This document shows positions 42,578-53,070 of a stretch of DNA of 64,000 bases, one piece after another. Under the pieces are notes generated by a model. The model did no database searches, was not told the origin of the DNA, and saw only the letters and a list, made by a program, of their open reading frames with translations. Location: positions 67,859,675-67,923,674 of the forward strand of contig CP136065.1 in assembly GCA_032622095.1 (NCBI GenBank), written 5' to 3'. Source of the stretch: Siphonodentalium dalli (lineage: Eukaryota; Mollusca; Scaphopoda; Gadilida; Siphonodentaliidae). Position 1 is the first letter of the stretch; each line of letters opens with the position of its first letter. The position numbers and the translations under genes were made by a program.

Positions 42578-43425
42578 ATCCTTTCTACATTACAATTCCG
42601 AGCGACAGCTCGATGGTAATGTATCCAAACAATACTCAATGTTGTTTTACTGTACAATTACCAAAACCAGTTCAAATTGATAAAGAAAAATGGGAAGTTG
42701 CATTAGCCGAACTGATAACACCTTCAGAAACATACAATGTTACAGGGGATTCGTGTAAATTCAATTTGATTACAACTGATGCAATATTACTGTCTGTTCT
42801 TCAAAATCGTTTTGAAGAAAAGATATTTAAGAGACCTGATGGCGTTCATGCACTTGAAATACAGATACAAAATGGTTCGTATACCTCTGCGACAGATTTA
42901 GTTGATACAATGCAACAAGAAATTGATGAAACACTTGGAGAAGCAATGCAAAACGAATACGGATTTCACATCGGGTACTCAAAAGGTACAAAACGTGTGA
43001 AAATTATTCGCAAGAGTTTAAGTAACACAAAACTAGGAATTGAATTACCACAATGTCTTTTGCACAAGTTGGGTTACAAAACTGAAAACGCTTCTGAAGA
43101 TTTTTATTCAAATAATAGATTTCCGTTTGGTGTAGATTTGAATGTTGGTCATAATCTAATGTTTGTTTATTCTGATATTGCCGATTACACATTTGTTGGA
43201 AATGTTGAAGTACAAATTTTACGAGTTGTTTCTTTCAGAAGTAAAAGAGATATCGACGGATTACATGTAAAACATGAATTTTTAAATTTACATTATGTTC
43301 CAGTTTCAAAGTCATACTTTGACAAAATTAGTGTAAATATAAGTGGCGACACAGGAAAATCAATTCAGTTTATCGGTGGTAAGTCTTTGGTGAAGCTACA
43401 TTTCAGAAAACGAGAGGAGTTCTAA
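42574..43425 (+). CDS. Minor capsid (penton-like, single jelly-roll) protein
   Basis: 283 residues. Typical Polinton minor-capsid landmarks: NTQCCFTVQLPKPVQIDKEK, WEVALAELITPS near the N-terminus, then LMFVYSDIADYTFVGNVEVQ-LLR-like and FLNLHYVPVSKSYFDKISVN followed by GKSLVKLHFR at the end. The pattern matches single jelly-roll penton proteins of Polintons and adintoviruses, which occupy capsid vertices. It lies upstream of the major capsid protein, separated by the pX-like gene, as in other elements. Confidence 0.9.
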   Translation: MNPFYITIPSDSSMVMYPNNTQCCFTVQLPKPVQIDKEKWEVALAELITPSETYNVTGDSCKFNLITTDAILLSVLQNRFEEKIFKRPDGVHALEIQIQNGSYTSATDLVDTMQQEIDETLGEAMQNEYGFHIGYSKGTKRVKIIRKSLSNTKLGIELPQCLLHKLGYKTENASEDFYSNNRFPFGVDLNVGHNLMFVYSDIADYTFVGNVEVQILRVVSFRSKRDIDGLHVKHEFLNLHYVPVSKSYFDKISVNISGDTGKSIQFIGGKSLVKLHFRKREEF

Positions 43426-43430
43426 AAACA

Positions 43431-43805
43431 ATGTTCCCCGTGTATAGAGGCGTACCACGGCAATATGGTAATGGTATTGGTTCAATTTTCAAATCAGTTA
43501 TGAGATCTGCTATACCATTTCTAAAACCGCTTGGTCGGACAGCTTTACAACTTGCGAAAAAACACACTTTTGGTGTTGCAGATGAAATTATTAATCAAGG
43601 TAAAAGTCCGAAAGAAGCGTTGATGTCTGAAGGTAAAAAAGCTTTAAAATCTTTTGGCACACAAGCTAAAAATCAAATTTTGAACTCGAGAAAAAAACCT
43701 AGAAAAAGAGTAGCGACTTCAAAAATGAATCATTCAGCTGTCAAACGCCGAAAAAGTCAGTCGAAAAATCATCCTAGCAGTCGAGCTCTTGATATTTTTG
43801 ATTAA
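43431..43805 (+). CDS. 124-aa pX/pVI-like basic virion protein
   Basis: Starts MFPVYRGVPRQYGNGIGSIF, then KPLGRTALQLAKKHTFGVAD and a highly basic tail (KKPRKRVATSK, VKRRKSQSK). The N-terminal amphipathic stretch after GNGIGS, followed by a basic DNA-binding or nuclear localisation region, is like the adenovirus pX/pVI-related proteins of adintoviruses. It is predicted to be a capsid-internal protein that binds DNA or lyses membranes after proteolytic processing; the GNGIG segment resembles an adenain-type site. Its position between the two capsid genes fits. Confidence 0.78.
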   Translation: MFPVYRGVPRQYGNGIGSIFKSVMRSAIPFLKPLGRTALQLAKKHTFGVADEIINQGKSPKEALMSEGKKALKSFGTQAKNQILNSRKKPRKRVATSKMNHSAVKRRKSQSKNHPSSRALDIFD

Positions 43806-43807
43806 TC

Positions 43808-45112
43808 ATGGCACAAATGGTAAATGGATCATGCGAATGCAATAAATCGGAACTTGATATAACACATGTTCCACCAACGGTGGCTACAATGTCAGAATCG
43901 CAGTGGATCGAAAATCATCCTATTGCACCGCTGAATAATTCTGCTCCGATAGAGTTTGTCATACCATCTCAAACCGAAAAGTGGACAGATATTAATCAAT
44001 CTTATCTTTATGTGAAATTCAAAATTACAAAAAAAGATGGAACTAATTTGGTAGCTGCTACGGAATTAGCACCTGTTAACAATTTCTTTCATAGCATGTT
44101 CAGCAGTATCGATGTTTACTTGAACAACAAATTGATAACTTCGAATTCTGACACTTACCCATACCGAGCATATTTCGAAAATCTGTTGGGATACTCTCAA
44201 GAATATAAAGATAATCAATTAGCAAATTTAGAAATGTGGTATGGCGATACAGCAGAACAATTTGAAGAGAGCACCAAAGGTGGTACTAATGCTGGATTAA
44301 CTTCTAGAGAAAGTTTGATCACTGGTAGTAAATTTGTTGAACTATGCGGACGCTTACACACCGATCTGTTTCTTCAAGAAAAATATTTACCAAATGGAAT
44401 TGAAATTCGTATCAGATTAAACAGATCACCATCAAAATTTTGCCTCATTGGCTCCGAGGATGGACAAATTGTTTTCGAATCAGCAGTGTTCCATGTCAGA
44501 ACAGTTAGTCTCTTTCCAGCGGTCTCAAATAAATTAAATCAAGAAATTGCCCAGTCAAAAATGAAACTACCTATCAGACGAGTAGAAATAAAAACTTTCA
44601 CAATTAGTACTGGACTTAGATCAAAAATTGAAGACCACTTATTTCAAGGACAATTACCAAAGAGAATTTTTATTGCGTTGGTCGAAAATAAAGATATGAA
44701 TGGAGATTTGGGTACCAATCCATTCCACTTCAAACATTTCAGTTTGAATAAATTGGAAGTTAGTCAAGACGGTCATACAATACATAACCGTCCATTTGAA
44801 CCAAACTTCGCAACAAAACAATGTCTCAGATCATATTTATCTTTGTATCAATCTTTAGGAATGTTTGGTGTTAACAAATCAATTGGCATTAATTTAAAAG
44901 AATATATGAATGGATATTGTTTGTGGGGTTTCGACTTGACACCGGACCAAGGAAGCGACGAGGGACATCTACATCCTATAAAGACAGGGAACCTGCGTTT
45001 GGAGCTTCAGTTCTTGACAGCTCTCACTACAGCCGTCAACGTTTTGGTGTATGCTGAATTCGACAGTGAAATAGAGATCACAGCTTTGAGAGAAGTGCTT
45101 ACTGACTATTAG
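43808..45112 (+). CDS. Major capsid protein (double jelly-roll, hexon-like)
   Basis: 434 residues. It opens with a Cys-containing leader and PPTVATMSESQWIENHPIAP. The first jelly roll includes EFVIPSQTEKWTDINQSYLY, PVNNFFHSMFSSIDVYLNNK and YPYRAYFENLLGYSQEYKDN. The second includes KFVELCGRLHTDLFLQEKYL, IEIRIRLNRSP and GHLHPIKTGNLRLELQF. These blocks are characteristic of Polinton major capsid proteins, which form trimeric pseudo-hexameric capsomers. Its frame is intact and it is followed after one base by the next gene. Confidence 0.94.
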   Translation: MAQMVNGSCECNKSELDITHVPPTVATMSESQWIENHPIAPLNNSAPIEFVIPSQTEKWTDINQSYLYVKFKITKKDGTNLVAATELAPVNNFFHSMFSSIDVYLNNKLITSNSDTYPYRAYFENLLGYSQEYKDNQLANLEMWYGDTAEQFEESTKGGTNAGLTSRESLITGSKFVELCGRLHTDLFLQEKYLPNGIEIRIRLNRSPSKFCLIGSEDGQIVFESAVFHVRTVSLFPAVSNKLNQEIAQSKMKLPIRRVEIKTFTISTGLRSKIEDHLFQGQLPKRIFIALVENKDMNGDLGTNPFHFKHFSLNKLEVSQDGHTIHNRPFEPNFATKQCLRSYLSLYQSLGMFGVNKSIGINLKEYMNGYCLWGFDLTPDQGSDEGHLHPIKTGNLRLELQFLTALTTAVNVLVYAEFDSEIEITALREVLTDY

Positions 45113-45113
45113 G

Positions 45114-45572
45114 ATGGAGTTCACAACACAGCTATGGAACTACTATGAAGAATACCGACGTTCACAACACGTTGCTCCGAGATTAAAACTGATCTTGGAC
45201 ACACTCAACAACGCTACGATTGAAGAACTACAAGAAATTATTCGCAAGGAAGTGTCAGCAAACTGTGAAGGATGTAAAATAGAACATCCTAGTCAACGTG
45301 AACATGTTCTGTGTTTGTTCTCTACAACTGATGATTGGACAAACCAGTTTATCGACTTAGCACTGATTAAACTTGACATATACAATGTTATGGAAAGATG
45401 GTTCCCGAAGCTGATGGAGTTAAACCCACACTGCAAGGAGAAGTTCGAAGCATACCTTATGTGGGATCATCTGAGAAACAGTTTGGAGCTCAACCGCAAA
45501 AAATTCGATGCAGAGTGGACTCTGATGTGGTCACAGCGAGTCAAAGAGAATTACAACGATGCAGACAGCTGA
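45114..45572 (+). CDS. 152-aa conserved Polinton Cys/His protein
   Basis: Starts MEFTTQLWNYYEEYRRSQHV. A helical N-terminus is followed by CEGCKIEHPSQREHVLC (C-x2-C-x3-H-x6-H-x2-C), a probable zinc-binding site at about residues 50-66. The C-terminus contains a long helical region (KEKFEAYLMWDHLRNSLELN). I recognise similar proteins next to capsid and protease genes in other Polintons but know no function. It overlaps the protease frame by 14 bp. Confidence 0.78.
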   Translation: MEFTTQLWNYYEEYRRSQHVAPRLKLILDTLNNATIEELQEIIRKEVSANCEGCKIEHPSQREHVLCLFSTTDDWTNQFIDLALIKLDIYNVMERWFPKLMELNPHCKEKFEAYLMWDHLRNSLELNRKKFDAEWTLMWSQRVKENYNDADS

Positions 45573-46032
45573 ACTTCAATATATTCTAGACAATTCCTGG
45601 TTGCGTAAACTTAACACATATGTTTGTGCTAGAGATCTGTTACCAGAGAAGAAACCACAACATATTCAAGCATATATTGTGAACACGCACTCATCGGATC
45701 AGCCAGGAGAACACTGGACCTTGATGTTATTCAAGGGAAGATCAGCTGTATACTTCGACTCATTTGGACTACCACCACCGAGACGATATATGTTACCATT
45801 CATAAAAAGGAACTCATCAGCATGGACTATGAATACAACACGATATCAACATCGTGCGACAAATGTGTGTGGATTATATTGTATATTCGCACTCCACCAC
45901 ATGATGAAAGGAAAGAGGATGAAAAGATTATTCAATTCTCGGGATTTCTTCAAGAATGACAGAACAATAGTTCGATGGTTTGGAAAGCACTATGGTCGAT
46001 TATACAGAAAAGCAAATTTGCTGTTGAATTAA
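45559..46032 (+). CDS. Adenain-like (C5/Ulp1 fold) cysteine protease
   Basis: 157 residues. The catalytic His is in GEHWTLMLFKG (about 52), followed by the acidic partner in AVYFDSFGLPPP (about 68-72), and Gln with the nucleophile Cys in YQHRATNVCGLYC (Cys about 103). This is the order His-Asp-Gln-Cys of adenovirus-type maturation proteases. The size fits the short Polinton form. It would cleave capsid-associated precursors, probably at Gly-Gly type sites such as those in the 39493, 40137 and 43431 products. Confidence 0.92.
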   Translation: MQTAELQYILDNSWLRKLNTYVCARDLLPEKKPQHIQAYIVNTHSSDQPGEHWTLMLFKGRSAVYFDSFGLPPPRRYMLPFIKRNSSAWTMNTTRYQHRATNVCGLYCIFALHHMMKGKRMKRLFNSRDFFKNDRTIVRWFGKHYGRLYRKANLLLN

Positions 46033-46413
46033 ACTTCACCAGGACATCGACGGCTGATATACATACAACGCAAAGAAGACGAAGATAACAACGAATGTGT
46101 CAACAACTCCACAAAATAGACTCTTTTGTTATTGATTCAGCGTAGGATGTTGTAGGATGTTGTAGGATGTTCAATTAAGTTTCTTCAAATCTGAGACCTT
46201 GTTTTGTACATAAATTATTGTTCTTTGTTAATATTATTGATGTATAATAATATATTATTGTTCATTGTTCTTGTTCTTGTTTTTGAAAAATAAATGATAA
46301 ATTTCAACAAAATCGTTTTCACTGTAGGATCCCCACCAATTGATTCTGTTCGTGTCGATGTGTCATCTCTGGTCAGAATTATACAAACTTTAAAATTAGT
46401 AATGAAAAAATGT
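46033..46413 (+). terminator. 3' region of the late cluster with AATAAA
   Basis: No gene. A 10-bp tandem run (TAGGATGTTG three times) lies at about 46143-46172. AATAAA at 46289-46294, about 257 bp after the protease stop, is the only clear poly(A) signal at the end of the 12-kb plus-strand cluster. The remaining sequence leads into the right terminal repeat. Confidence 0.55.
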
Positions 46414-46878
46414 CTAAGTCCATTTTCATTTTTTCCGATCAGAAATATCACATCAATGACAGGAATATCTATCCTCAGGGGGGAACTATGGCCCAGTACC
46501 CATCAGTGGGGGCACTATGGCCCAGTACCCCCCAGTGGGGGGCACTATGGCCCAGTACCCCCCAGTGGGGGGCACTATGGCCCAGTACCCCCCAGTGGGG
46601 GGCACTATGGCCCAGTATCGAATACTGGACCATAGATCGTCCAGTATTCGATACTGGGCCATAGTGCCCCACTGGGGGGCACTATGGCCCAGTATCGAAT
46701 ACTGGACGATCTATGGTCCAGTATTCGATACTGGGCCATAGTGCCCCCCACTGGGGGGTACTGGGCCATAGTGCCCCCCACTGGGGGGTACTGGGCCATA
46801 GTGCCCCCCACTGGGGGGTACTGGGCCATAGTGCCCCCCACTGGGGGGTACTGGGCCATAGTGCCCCCCATTACTACT
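46414..46878 (-). repeat. Polinton right terminal inverted repeat (465 bp)
   Basis: Inverted copy of 29526-29990, ending CCCCCCATTACTACT; I saw no mismatch when comparing by eye. It has the same 30-bp tandem and foldback structure. Identity of the ends suggests recent insertion or recent replication. Confidence 0.95.
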
Positions 46879-46884
46879 AATGGA
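46879..46884. repeat. Target site duplication, right copy (AATGGA)
   Basis: Exact copy of 29520-29525. It lies five bases before the start of the Helitron array at 46890. Confidence 0.93.
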
Positions 46885-46889
46885 TATAA

Positions 46890-49800
46890 TCTATAATATA
46901 TTTTGAAAGATCTGTGTGTGTGTGTATCTGTCTGTGTGTGTGTAATCGATGGACTCGAAAATGGCCCAGCCGATTTCGATGAAACTTGGTATGTGGGGTA
47001 TTTTCGGGTCAGGAGTAACATAGGCCTATTGATTTTCAGATCCGAGGTCAACGTTTCACGTGCCGAGGTCAAATCTGTTTTTACGCCGTTTTGCGCTAAT
47101 ATATTTCAGTTCGGTGCTCACAAATCGATTCGATATAGCGCGAATAATAAATTGCCAGTCATATAATTTGCACGGTTAGAATCTGTGGCGCTTCATCTTT
47201 CCAATGATGTATCACACGCCTGTGTACGTTTAAAGTTTCTACCTTAATTATCGGGAAGAACGCAGGACCATGCTTCGCTCATCGAAAATCATTGCGTAAA
47301 ATATTACGCCATCAACATATCGTGACGTGATCGCGTTAACTCTTAACCGGCCGATGTCGCGTTAACTCATCACCGTCGAGGTATCCGCAAATGACATTGG
47401 GCTATATATCTCGGAAACGGGTGGAGCTATCGACTTGAAATTTGGTATGTGAATGCGCAGACCAGATCTCGGTAACGGGTGGAGCAATCGACTTGAAATT
47501 TGGTTTTTGAATAGCCCGGACGAAGTCGGGTCACCTTCTAGTCTATTATATATTTTGGAAGATCTGTCTGTATGTGTGTCTGTGTGTTCGAAAACTCGAA
47601 AACGACAGAACCGATTTCGATGAAACTTGGTATGTGGGGGTACTTTCGGCCGTGGAGTGGCATGTGCCTGTTAAGTTGCCCGTGCGACGTGACCTTGACC
47701 TTGAAATCGTGTCATTTCAATGTCGAACGCCCGAGTATCACGGGATACTTTCGTATGGGGAGTGTCGTAAGCCTATTCGTTTGCGCGTGCGACGTGACCT
47801 TGGAATCGGGTCAATTCAAGGTCAAATCGCGAATTTTGATGGGATTTCGACGAAATTTGATACGTGGGGTTACTTTTGTCCACTGAGTGTTTTGGACGCG
47901 TCAATTCGTGACCGCGACCTCACCTTGACCTTCAAAATTATCAATTCGAGGTCAAATCGGGTAAAACCGGATGGATTTCGACGGGTACTTTTGTCGGGTA
48001 CTTTTGTCCGGGCAGTGTTTGGACGGGTCAAATCGTAAATCAACCTGACCTTGACCTTCAAAATGGACAATTCAAGGTCAAATCGCGCAATTCGCCGAAA
48101 AGCAGAGGGGAAACAGCCCGGACGAAGTCGGGTCGACCAGCTAGTCTATTACATATTTTGGAAGATCTGTCTGTGTGTCTGTCTGTCTGTGTGTTTAGAT
48201 GAAACTTGGTATGTGGGGGTATTTTCGGCCGAGGGGTGACACGAGCCTATTAATTTGCCTGTGCGACGTGACCTTGACCTTGAAATCGGGTAACTTCAAG
48301 GTCAAATCGCCAATTTTCATGGGAGTTCGACGAAATTTGATACGTGGGATTACTTTTGTCCACTGATTGTTTTGGACGGGTCCAATCGTGACCCCGACCA
48401 GACCTTGACCTTCAAAATGATCAATTCAAGGTCAAATCAATTAAAACCGGATGGATTTCGACGGGCACTTGACCTTGACCTTCAAAATGGACAATTCAAG
48501 GTCAAAGCCCGGACGAAGTCGGTCACCTTCTAGTCTATTATATATTTTGGGAAATATGTCTGTCTGTCTGTGTGTTCGCGATGGACTCGAAAACGGCCGA
48601 GCCGATTTCGATGAAACTTGGTATGTGGGAGTACTTTCGACCGGTAAGTGGCATGGACCTATTAATTGCCCATGCGACTTGACATTGACCTTGAAATCGG
48701 GTCATTTCGAGGTCGAACGACCGAGTATCACGGGATTTCGATGACAATTAGTGTATAAGGATACTTTCGTATGGGGAGTGTCGTAAGCATATTCGTTTGC
48801 CCGTGCGACGTGACCTTGAAATCGGGTCAATTCAAGGTCAAATCGCGAATTTTGATGGGATTTCGTCGAAATTTGATACGTAGGGTTACTTTTGTCCACT
48901 GAGTGTCTTGGACGGGTCAATTCGGACTCCGACCTCACCTTGACCTTCAAAATTATCAATTCGAGGTCAAATCGGGTAAAACCGGAACGTATCGTTACTT
49001 TTGTCCACTGAGTGTTTTAGACGGGTCAAATCGTGACCCCGACCTCACCTTGACCTTCAAAATTATCAATTCGAGGTCAAATCGGGTAAAACCGGAACGT
49101 ATCGTTACCTTTGTCCACTGAGTGTTTTAGACGGGTCAAATCGTGACCCCGACATCACCTTGACCTTCAAAATATCAATTCGAGGTAAAATCGGGTAAAA
49201 CCGGATGGATTTCGACGAGTACTTTTGTCGGGTACTTTTGTCCGGGCAGTGTTTTGGACGGGTCAAATCGTGACCCACATGACCCTGACCTTCAAAATGG
49301 ACAATTCAAGGTAAAATCGCGCAATTCGCCAAAAAGAAGAGGGGAAACAGCCCGGACGAAGTCGCGTCCACCAGCTAGTCTATTATATATTTTGGGAAAT
49401 ATGTCTGTCTGTCTGTTCGTGATGGACTCGAAAACGGCCGAGCTGATTTCGATGAAACTTGGTATGTTGGGGTACTATCGACCGGGGAGTGGCATGGGCC
49501 TGTTAATTTGCGCGTGCGACGTGCCCTTGAAATCGGGTCATTTCAAGGTTGAACACCCGAGTATCGCGGGATTTCGATGAAAATTAGTGTATGGGGATAC
49601 TTTCGTATGGGGAGTGTCGTAAGCCTATTAGTTTGCCCGTGCAACGTGACCTTGACCTTGAAATCGGGTCATTTCAATGTCGAACGCCCGAGTATCACGG
49701 GATACTTTCGTATGGGGAGTGTCGTAAGCCTATTCGTTTGCCCGTGCGACGTGACCTTGAAATCGGGTCAATTGAAGGTCAAATCGCGAATTTTGATGGG

Positions 49801-52800
49801 ATTTCGACGAAATTTGATACGTGGGGTTACTTTTGTCCACTGATTGTTTTGGACGGGTCGGGTCGTGACCCCGACCTGACCTTGACCTTCAAAATGATCC
49901 ATTCGAGGTCAAATCGGGTATTTTGTCCGGGCAGTGTTTTGGACCACTTGACCTTCAAAATGGACAATTCAAGGTCAAAATCGTTTGTCCGTGCGATGTG
50001 ACCATGACCTTGAAATCGGGTCATTTCAAGGTCAAACGCCCGAATATCACGGGATTTCGATGAAAATTGGTGTCTAGAGATACTTTCGTATGGGGAGTGT
50101 CATAAGCCTATTCATTTGCCCGTGCGACGTGACCTTGACCTTGAAATCGGGTCAATTCAAGGTCAAATCGCGAATTTTGATGGGATTTCGACGAAATTTG
50201 ATACATAGGGTTACTTTTGTCCGCTGAGTGTTTTGGACGGGTCAAGTCGTGACCCCGACCTGACATTGACCTTCAAAATGATAAATTCAAGGTCAAATCG
50301 GGTAAAACTGGATGGATTTCGACGGGTACTTTTGTCGGGTAATTTTGTCCAGGCAGTGTTTTGGACGGGTGAAATCGTGACACCACCTGACCTTGACTTT
50401 CAAAATGGACAATTCAAGGTCAAATCGCGCAATTCGCCGAAAAGCAGAGGAGAAACAGCCCGGACCAATCCAAGATCAAATCGGGTAAAACCGGATGGAT
50501 TTGGGCGGGTACTTTTGTCGGGTACTTTTATCCGGGCAGTGTTTTTGACGGGTCAAATCGTGACCCCCTCACCTTGACCTTCAAAACCTTGACCTTCAAA
50601 GTGATCAATTCGATGTCAAATCTGGTAAAACCGGATGGATTTCGACCGGTACTTTTGTCCGGGCAGTCTTTTGGACGGGTCAAATCGTTACCCCACCTGA
50701 CCTTCAAAATGGACAATTCGAGGCCAAATCGCGCAATTCGCCGAAAAGCAGAGGGGAAACAGCCCGGACGAAGTCGGGTCCACCAGCTAGTCTATCTACT
50801 ATATAATTTGAGACTTCAGTATATATATATGTGTGTGTGTATATATGTATGTGGGTACTTCATGGAATCCAAAACGCGTGTACAGATTGAGCTCAAATTT
50901 CGTATATAAGTGTAAAATCCCACGGACACCGTCGTGGTCGCGTTTTGGAGAAGCTCAGAGCACCTCTTCTCCCTTCCCAATCATCAAAATCACCGCAAAC
51001 GCCACTTCGGGGGTTAAGGCATCAACGATCTTTATATTTACCATATACGGAGTTCTTAACGACGAACGCTCTTTATTGTCATCGGCAGTTTGTTTACCGA
51101 GCACCGACGGCCATTCATTAGATCAGTGCGTTTGTCGCATTCATTATAACAGTGCTTTACTGTCATTCATGTTATCAGACTGCATTGTTATCATTCATTC
51201 GATAGCATTGCATTAATCTGACCACTGTTAGCAGACTGCATTGTTACATTCGATAGCAGGCCATTAATTCGATCAGTGCTTTACTGTCATTCATGTTATC
51301 ACGCATTGCATTCATCTGACCAGTTTGTCGCATTCATGAATGCGTTGTCTGTCGTTCCTAGGAAGGGAGGATTTCATCTCAATGGCCACGGGCAGGTTAA
51401 ATAACGGGGAAGTTTAGGACGGGTACCATGAATTAACTCATTGAAAAACAAACAATGCGTTGTCTGTCGTTCCTAGGAAGGGGGGGGGGATTTCGTCGGG
51501 TCAAGTTTTCATTATAAAAATATTAAATTAATATTTAAAAATTAAAAAAAACATAAATTAAATTTAAAAAACATTAAATTAATATTAAAAAATATTAAAC
51601 TTAAAAAACATTAAATTAATATTAAAAAATTCAAAAAAACATAAATTAAATTTAAAAAACATTAAATTAAAATAAAAAAAAAAAAAAATAAATAAATAAA
51701 TAAAACAAAAATAATTTACAAAATTTCATGTTTCGCACAAACGCCGCCGGTGGCGGACTAACCTGCTAGTCTACTATATAATTTGAGATTTCCGTATATA
51801 TATATATATATGTGTGTGTGTGTATGTGTACTTCATGGAATCCAAAACGCGTGTTCAGATTGAGCTCAAATTTCGTATATAAGTGTAAAATAACACCGAC
51901 ACGGCCGTGGTCGCGTTTTGGAGAAGATCAGATCACCGTTTCTCCAATCCCAAATCACCGCAATCGGCACTTCGGGGTTAATAGCGTTGATATATAAAGA
52001 GCGTTCCTTTTCCGCGATGTCTATATAAAGAGCGTCGTTTTCGCTATCTACTTATCTGTATGACGGGAGTCTGTAGCCTGTCGCTCGAAATATTTCAATT
52101 CAATGCAATGTTATCGCTCGAAATATTATGCAGAGACGACGGGAAGTGTTTGTTATTCAATGCAATGTTATCGCTCGAAAACGCTCGAAATATTATGCAG
52201 AGACGACGGGAAGTGTTTGTTTTCAATTCAATGCAATGTTATCGCTCGAAATATTATGCAGAGAGATTTCACGACATTAGGACGGGTACGGGCAGGCTAA
52301 AAAAAACGAAAAAAAACAAAGAATGCGTTGTCTTTCGTTCCTAGGAAGGGGGGATTTCTACGGGTAAAATTTTCCGCCAGAAACAAAAAAATTAATTAAA
52401 ACAATTTAAAATTAAAAAAAAAATTAAAATAAAAATACAATTCAGAAAAAAAATATATTAAATTTAAAAAAAACATTAAATTCATATTAAAAAAAAAAAA
52501 AAAAATCTCATATAGTCATGTTTCTGAGAATGCCGCCAGTGGCGGGCTAACCTGCTAGTCTACTATATATTTTGGGATTTTTGTCTGTTTGTTTGTATGT
52601 CTGTCTGTTTGTCTGTTTGTTAGCAATGGCCGGGTAAACTGCCAGACGGATTTCGACGAATTTTATACCTGGGGTTCTTTTGTCCGGGGAGTGTTTTGGA
52701 CGGGTCAAATCTTGACCCCGACCTGACCCTGACCTTGACCTTTAAAATGGTCAATTCAAGGTCAAATCGGGTAAAACTGGCGGAATTCGACGAAATTTGA

Positions 52801-53070
52801 TACCTATGGGTCCGGGGAGTGTTTTGGACGGGTCAAATCGTGACCCCGGCCTGACCCCGACCTTCAAAATGGTAAATTCAAGATCAAATCCCGCCTTCGA
52901 CGGATTTCGACGAAATTTGATACAAAGGGTTATTTTGTCCGGGGAGTGTTTCGGACGGGTCAAATCGTGACCCCGACCTGACCTTGACCTTCAAATGGTC
53001 AATTCAAGGTCAAATCGCGCCTTTTGGCGGATGAAAGCAGAGGGGAAACGAAGTCGGGTCACCCTGCTAG
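46890..53070 (+). mobile_element. Head-to-tail array of eight non-autonomous Helitron-like elements
   Basis: Each unit starts TCTA(T/C)TATATA-like and ends CTAG, and each CTAG abuts the next TC directly. Units: 46890-47541, 47542-48144, 48145-48533, 48534-49378, 49379-50790, 50791-51769, 51770-52558, 52559-53070. Just before the 3' ends are short hairpins: GCCCGGACGAAGTCGGGTC in units 1-5, its remnant in unit 8, and GCCGCCGGTGGCGG or GCCGCCAGTGGCGGG in units 6-7. The whole array sits between A (46889) and T (53071), the Helitron target. There is no Rep/helicase. Units 2-5 and 8 are filled with a GGTCAAATCGGGT / ACCTTGACCTTGAAATCGGG minisatellite. Units 6-7 form a second family (CTTCATGGAATCCAAAACGC). 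Confidence 0.8.
47620..50770. repeat. Minisatellite of ~95-bp phrases within Helitron units 2-5
   Basis: Phrases such as CGTGCGACGTGACCTTGACC, TCGGGTCAATTCAAGGTCAA, TTTGATGGGATTTCGACGAA and TACTTTTGTCC(A/G)CTGAGTG recur in many orders. ACCTTGACCTT and its complement-like AAGGTCAA make short internal hairpins. Long apparent reading frames here are by-products of repetition. A copy-number difference accounts for unit lengths from 389 to 1412 bp. Confidence 0.75.

Larger units (their letters stand above)
29526..46878 (+). mobile_element. Complete Polinton/Maverick (adintovirus-like) element, 17,353 bp
   Basis: The element has AG...CT ends, 465-bp terminal inverted repeats that look identical, and a perfect 6-bp target duplication. 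It encodes the full Polinton set: protein-primed type B DNA polymerase, retroviral-type integrase, packaging ATPase, adenain-like protease, and double- and single-jelly-roll capsid proteins. Six additional small proteins lie among these on +, and five accessory genes lie in the left 4 kb. All frames are open and without introns, so the copy looks young and may be intact, although I cannot test that. It lies in the intron between exon A (54421-54273) and exon B (24804-24673) of the methyltransferase gene if that assembly is right. Such elements are regarded as endogenous forms of virus-like MELD/adintoviruses. Confidence 0.97.

Noticed and set aside
46143-46172. Three tandem TAGGATGTTG units after the protease gene
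   Set aside because: Too short to interpret; could be a replication slip. Mentioned only within the 3' region entry.
47572-50909. Several frames of 85-154 codons in the Helitron region
   Set aside because: They repeat the same few phrases (GLENGRADFDETWYVG, NGQFKVKSR) in shifting frames and arise from the minisatellite, not from a protein gene.
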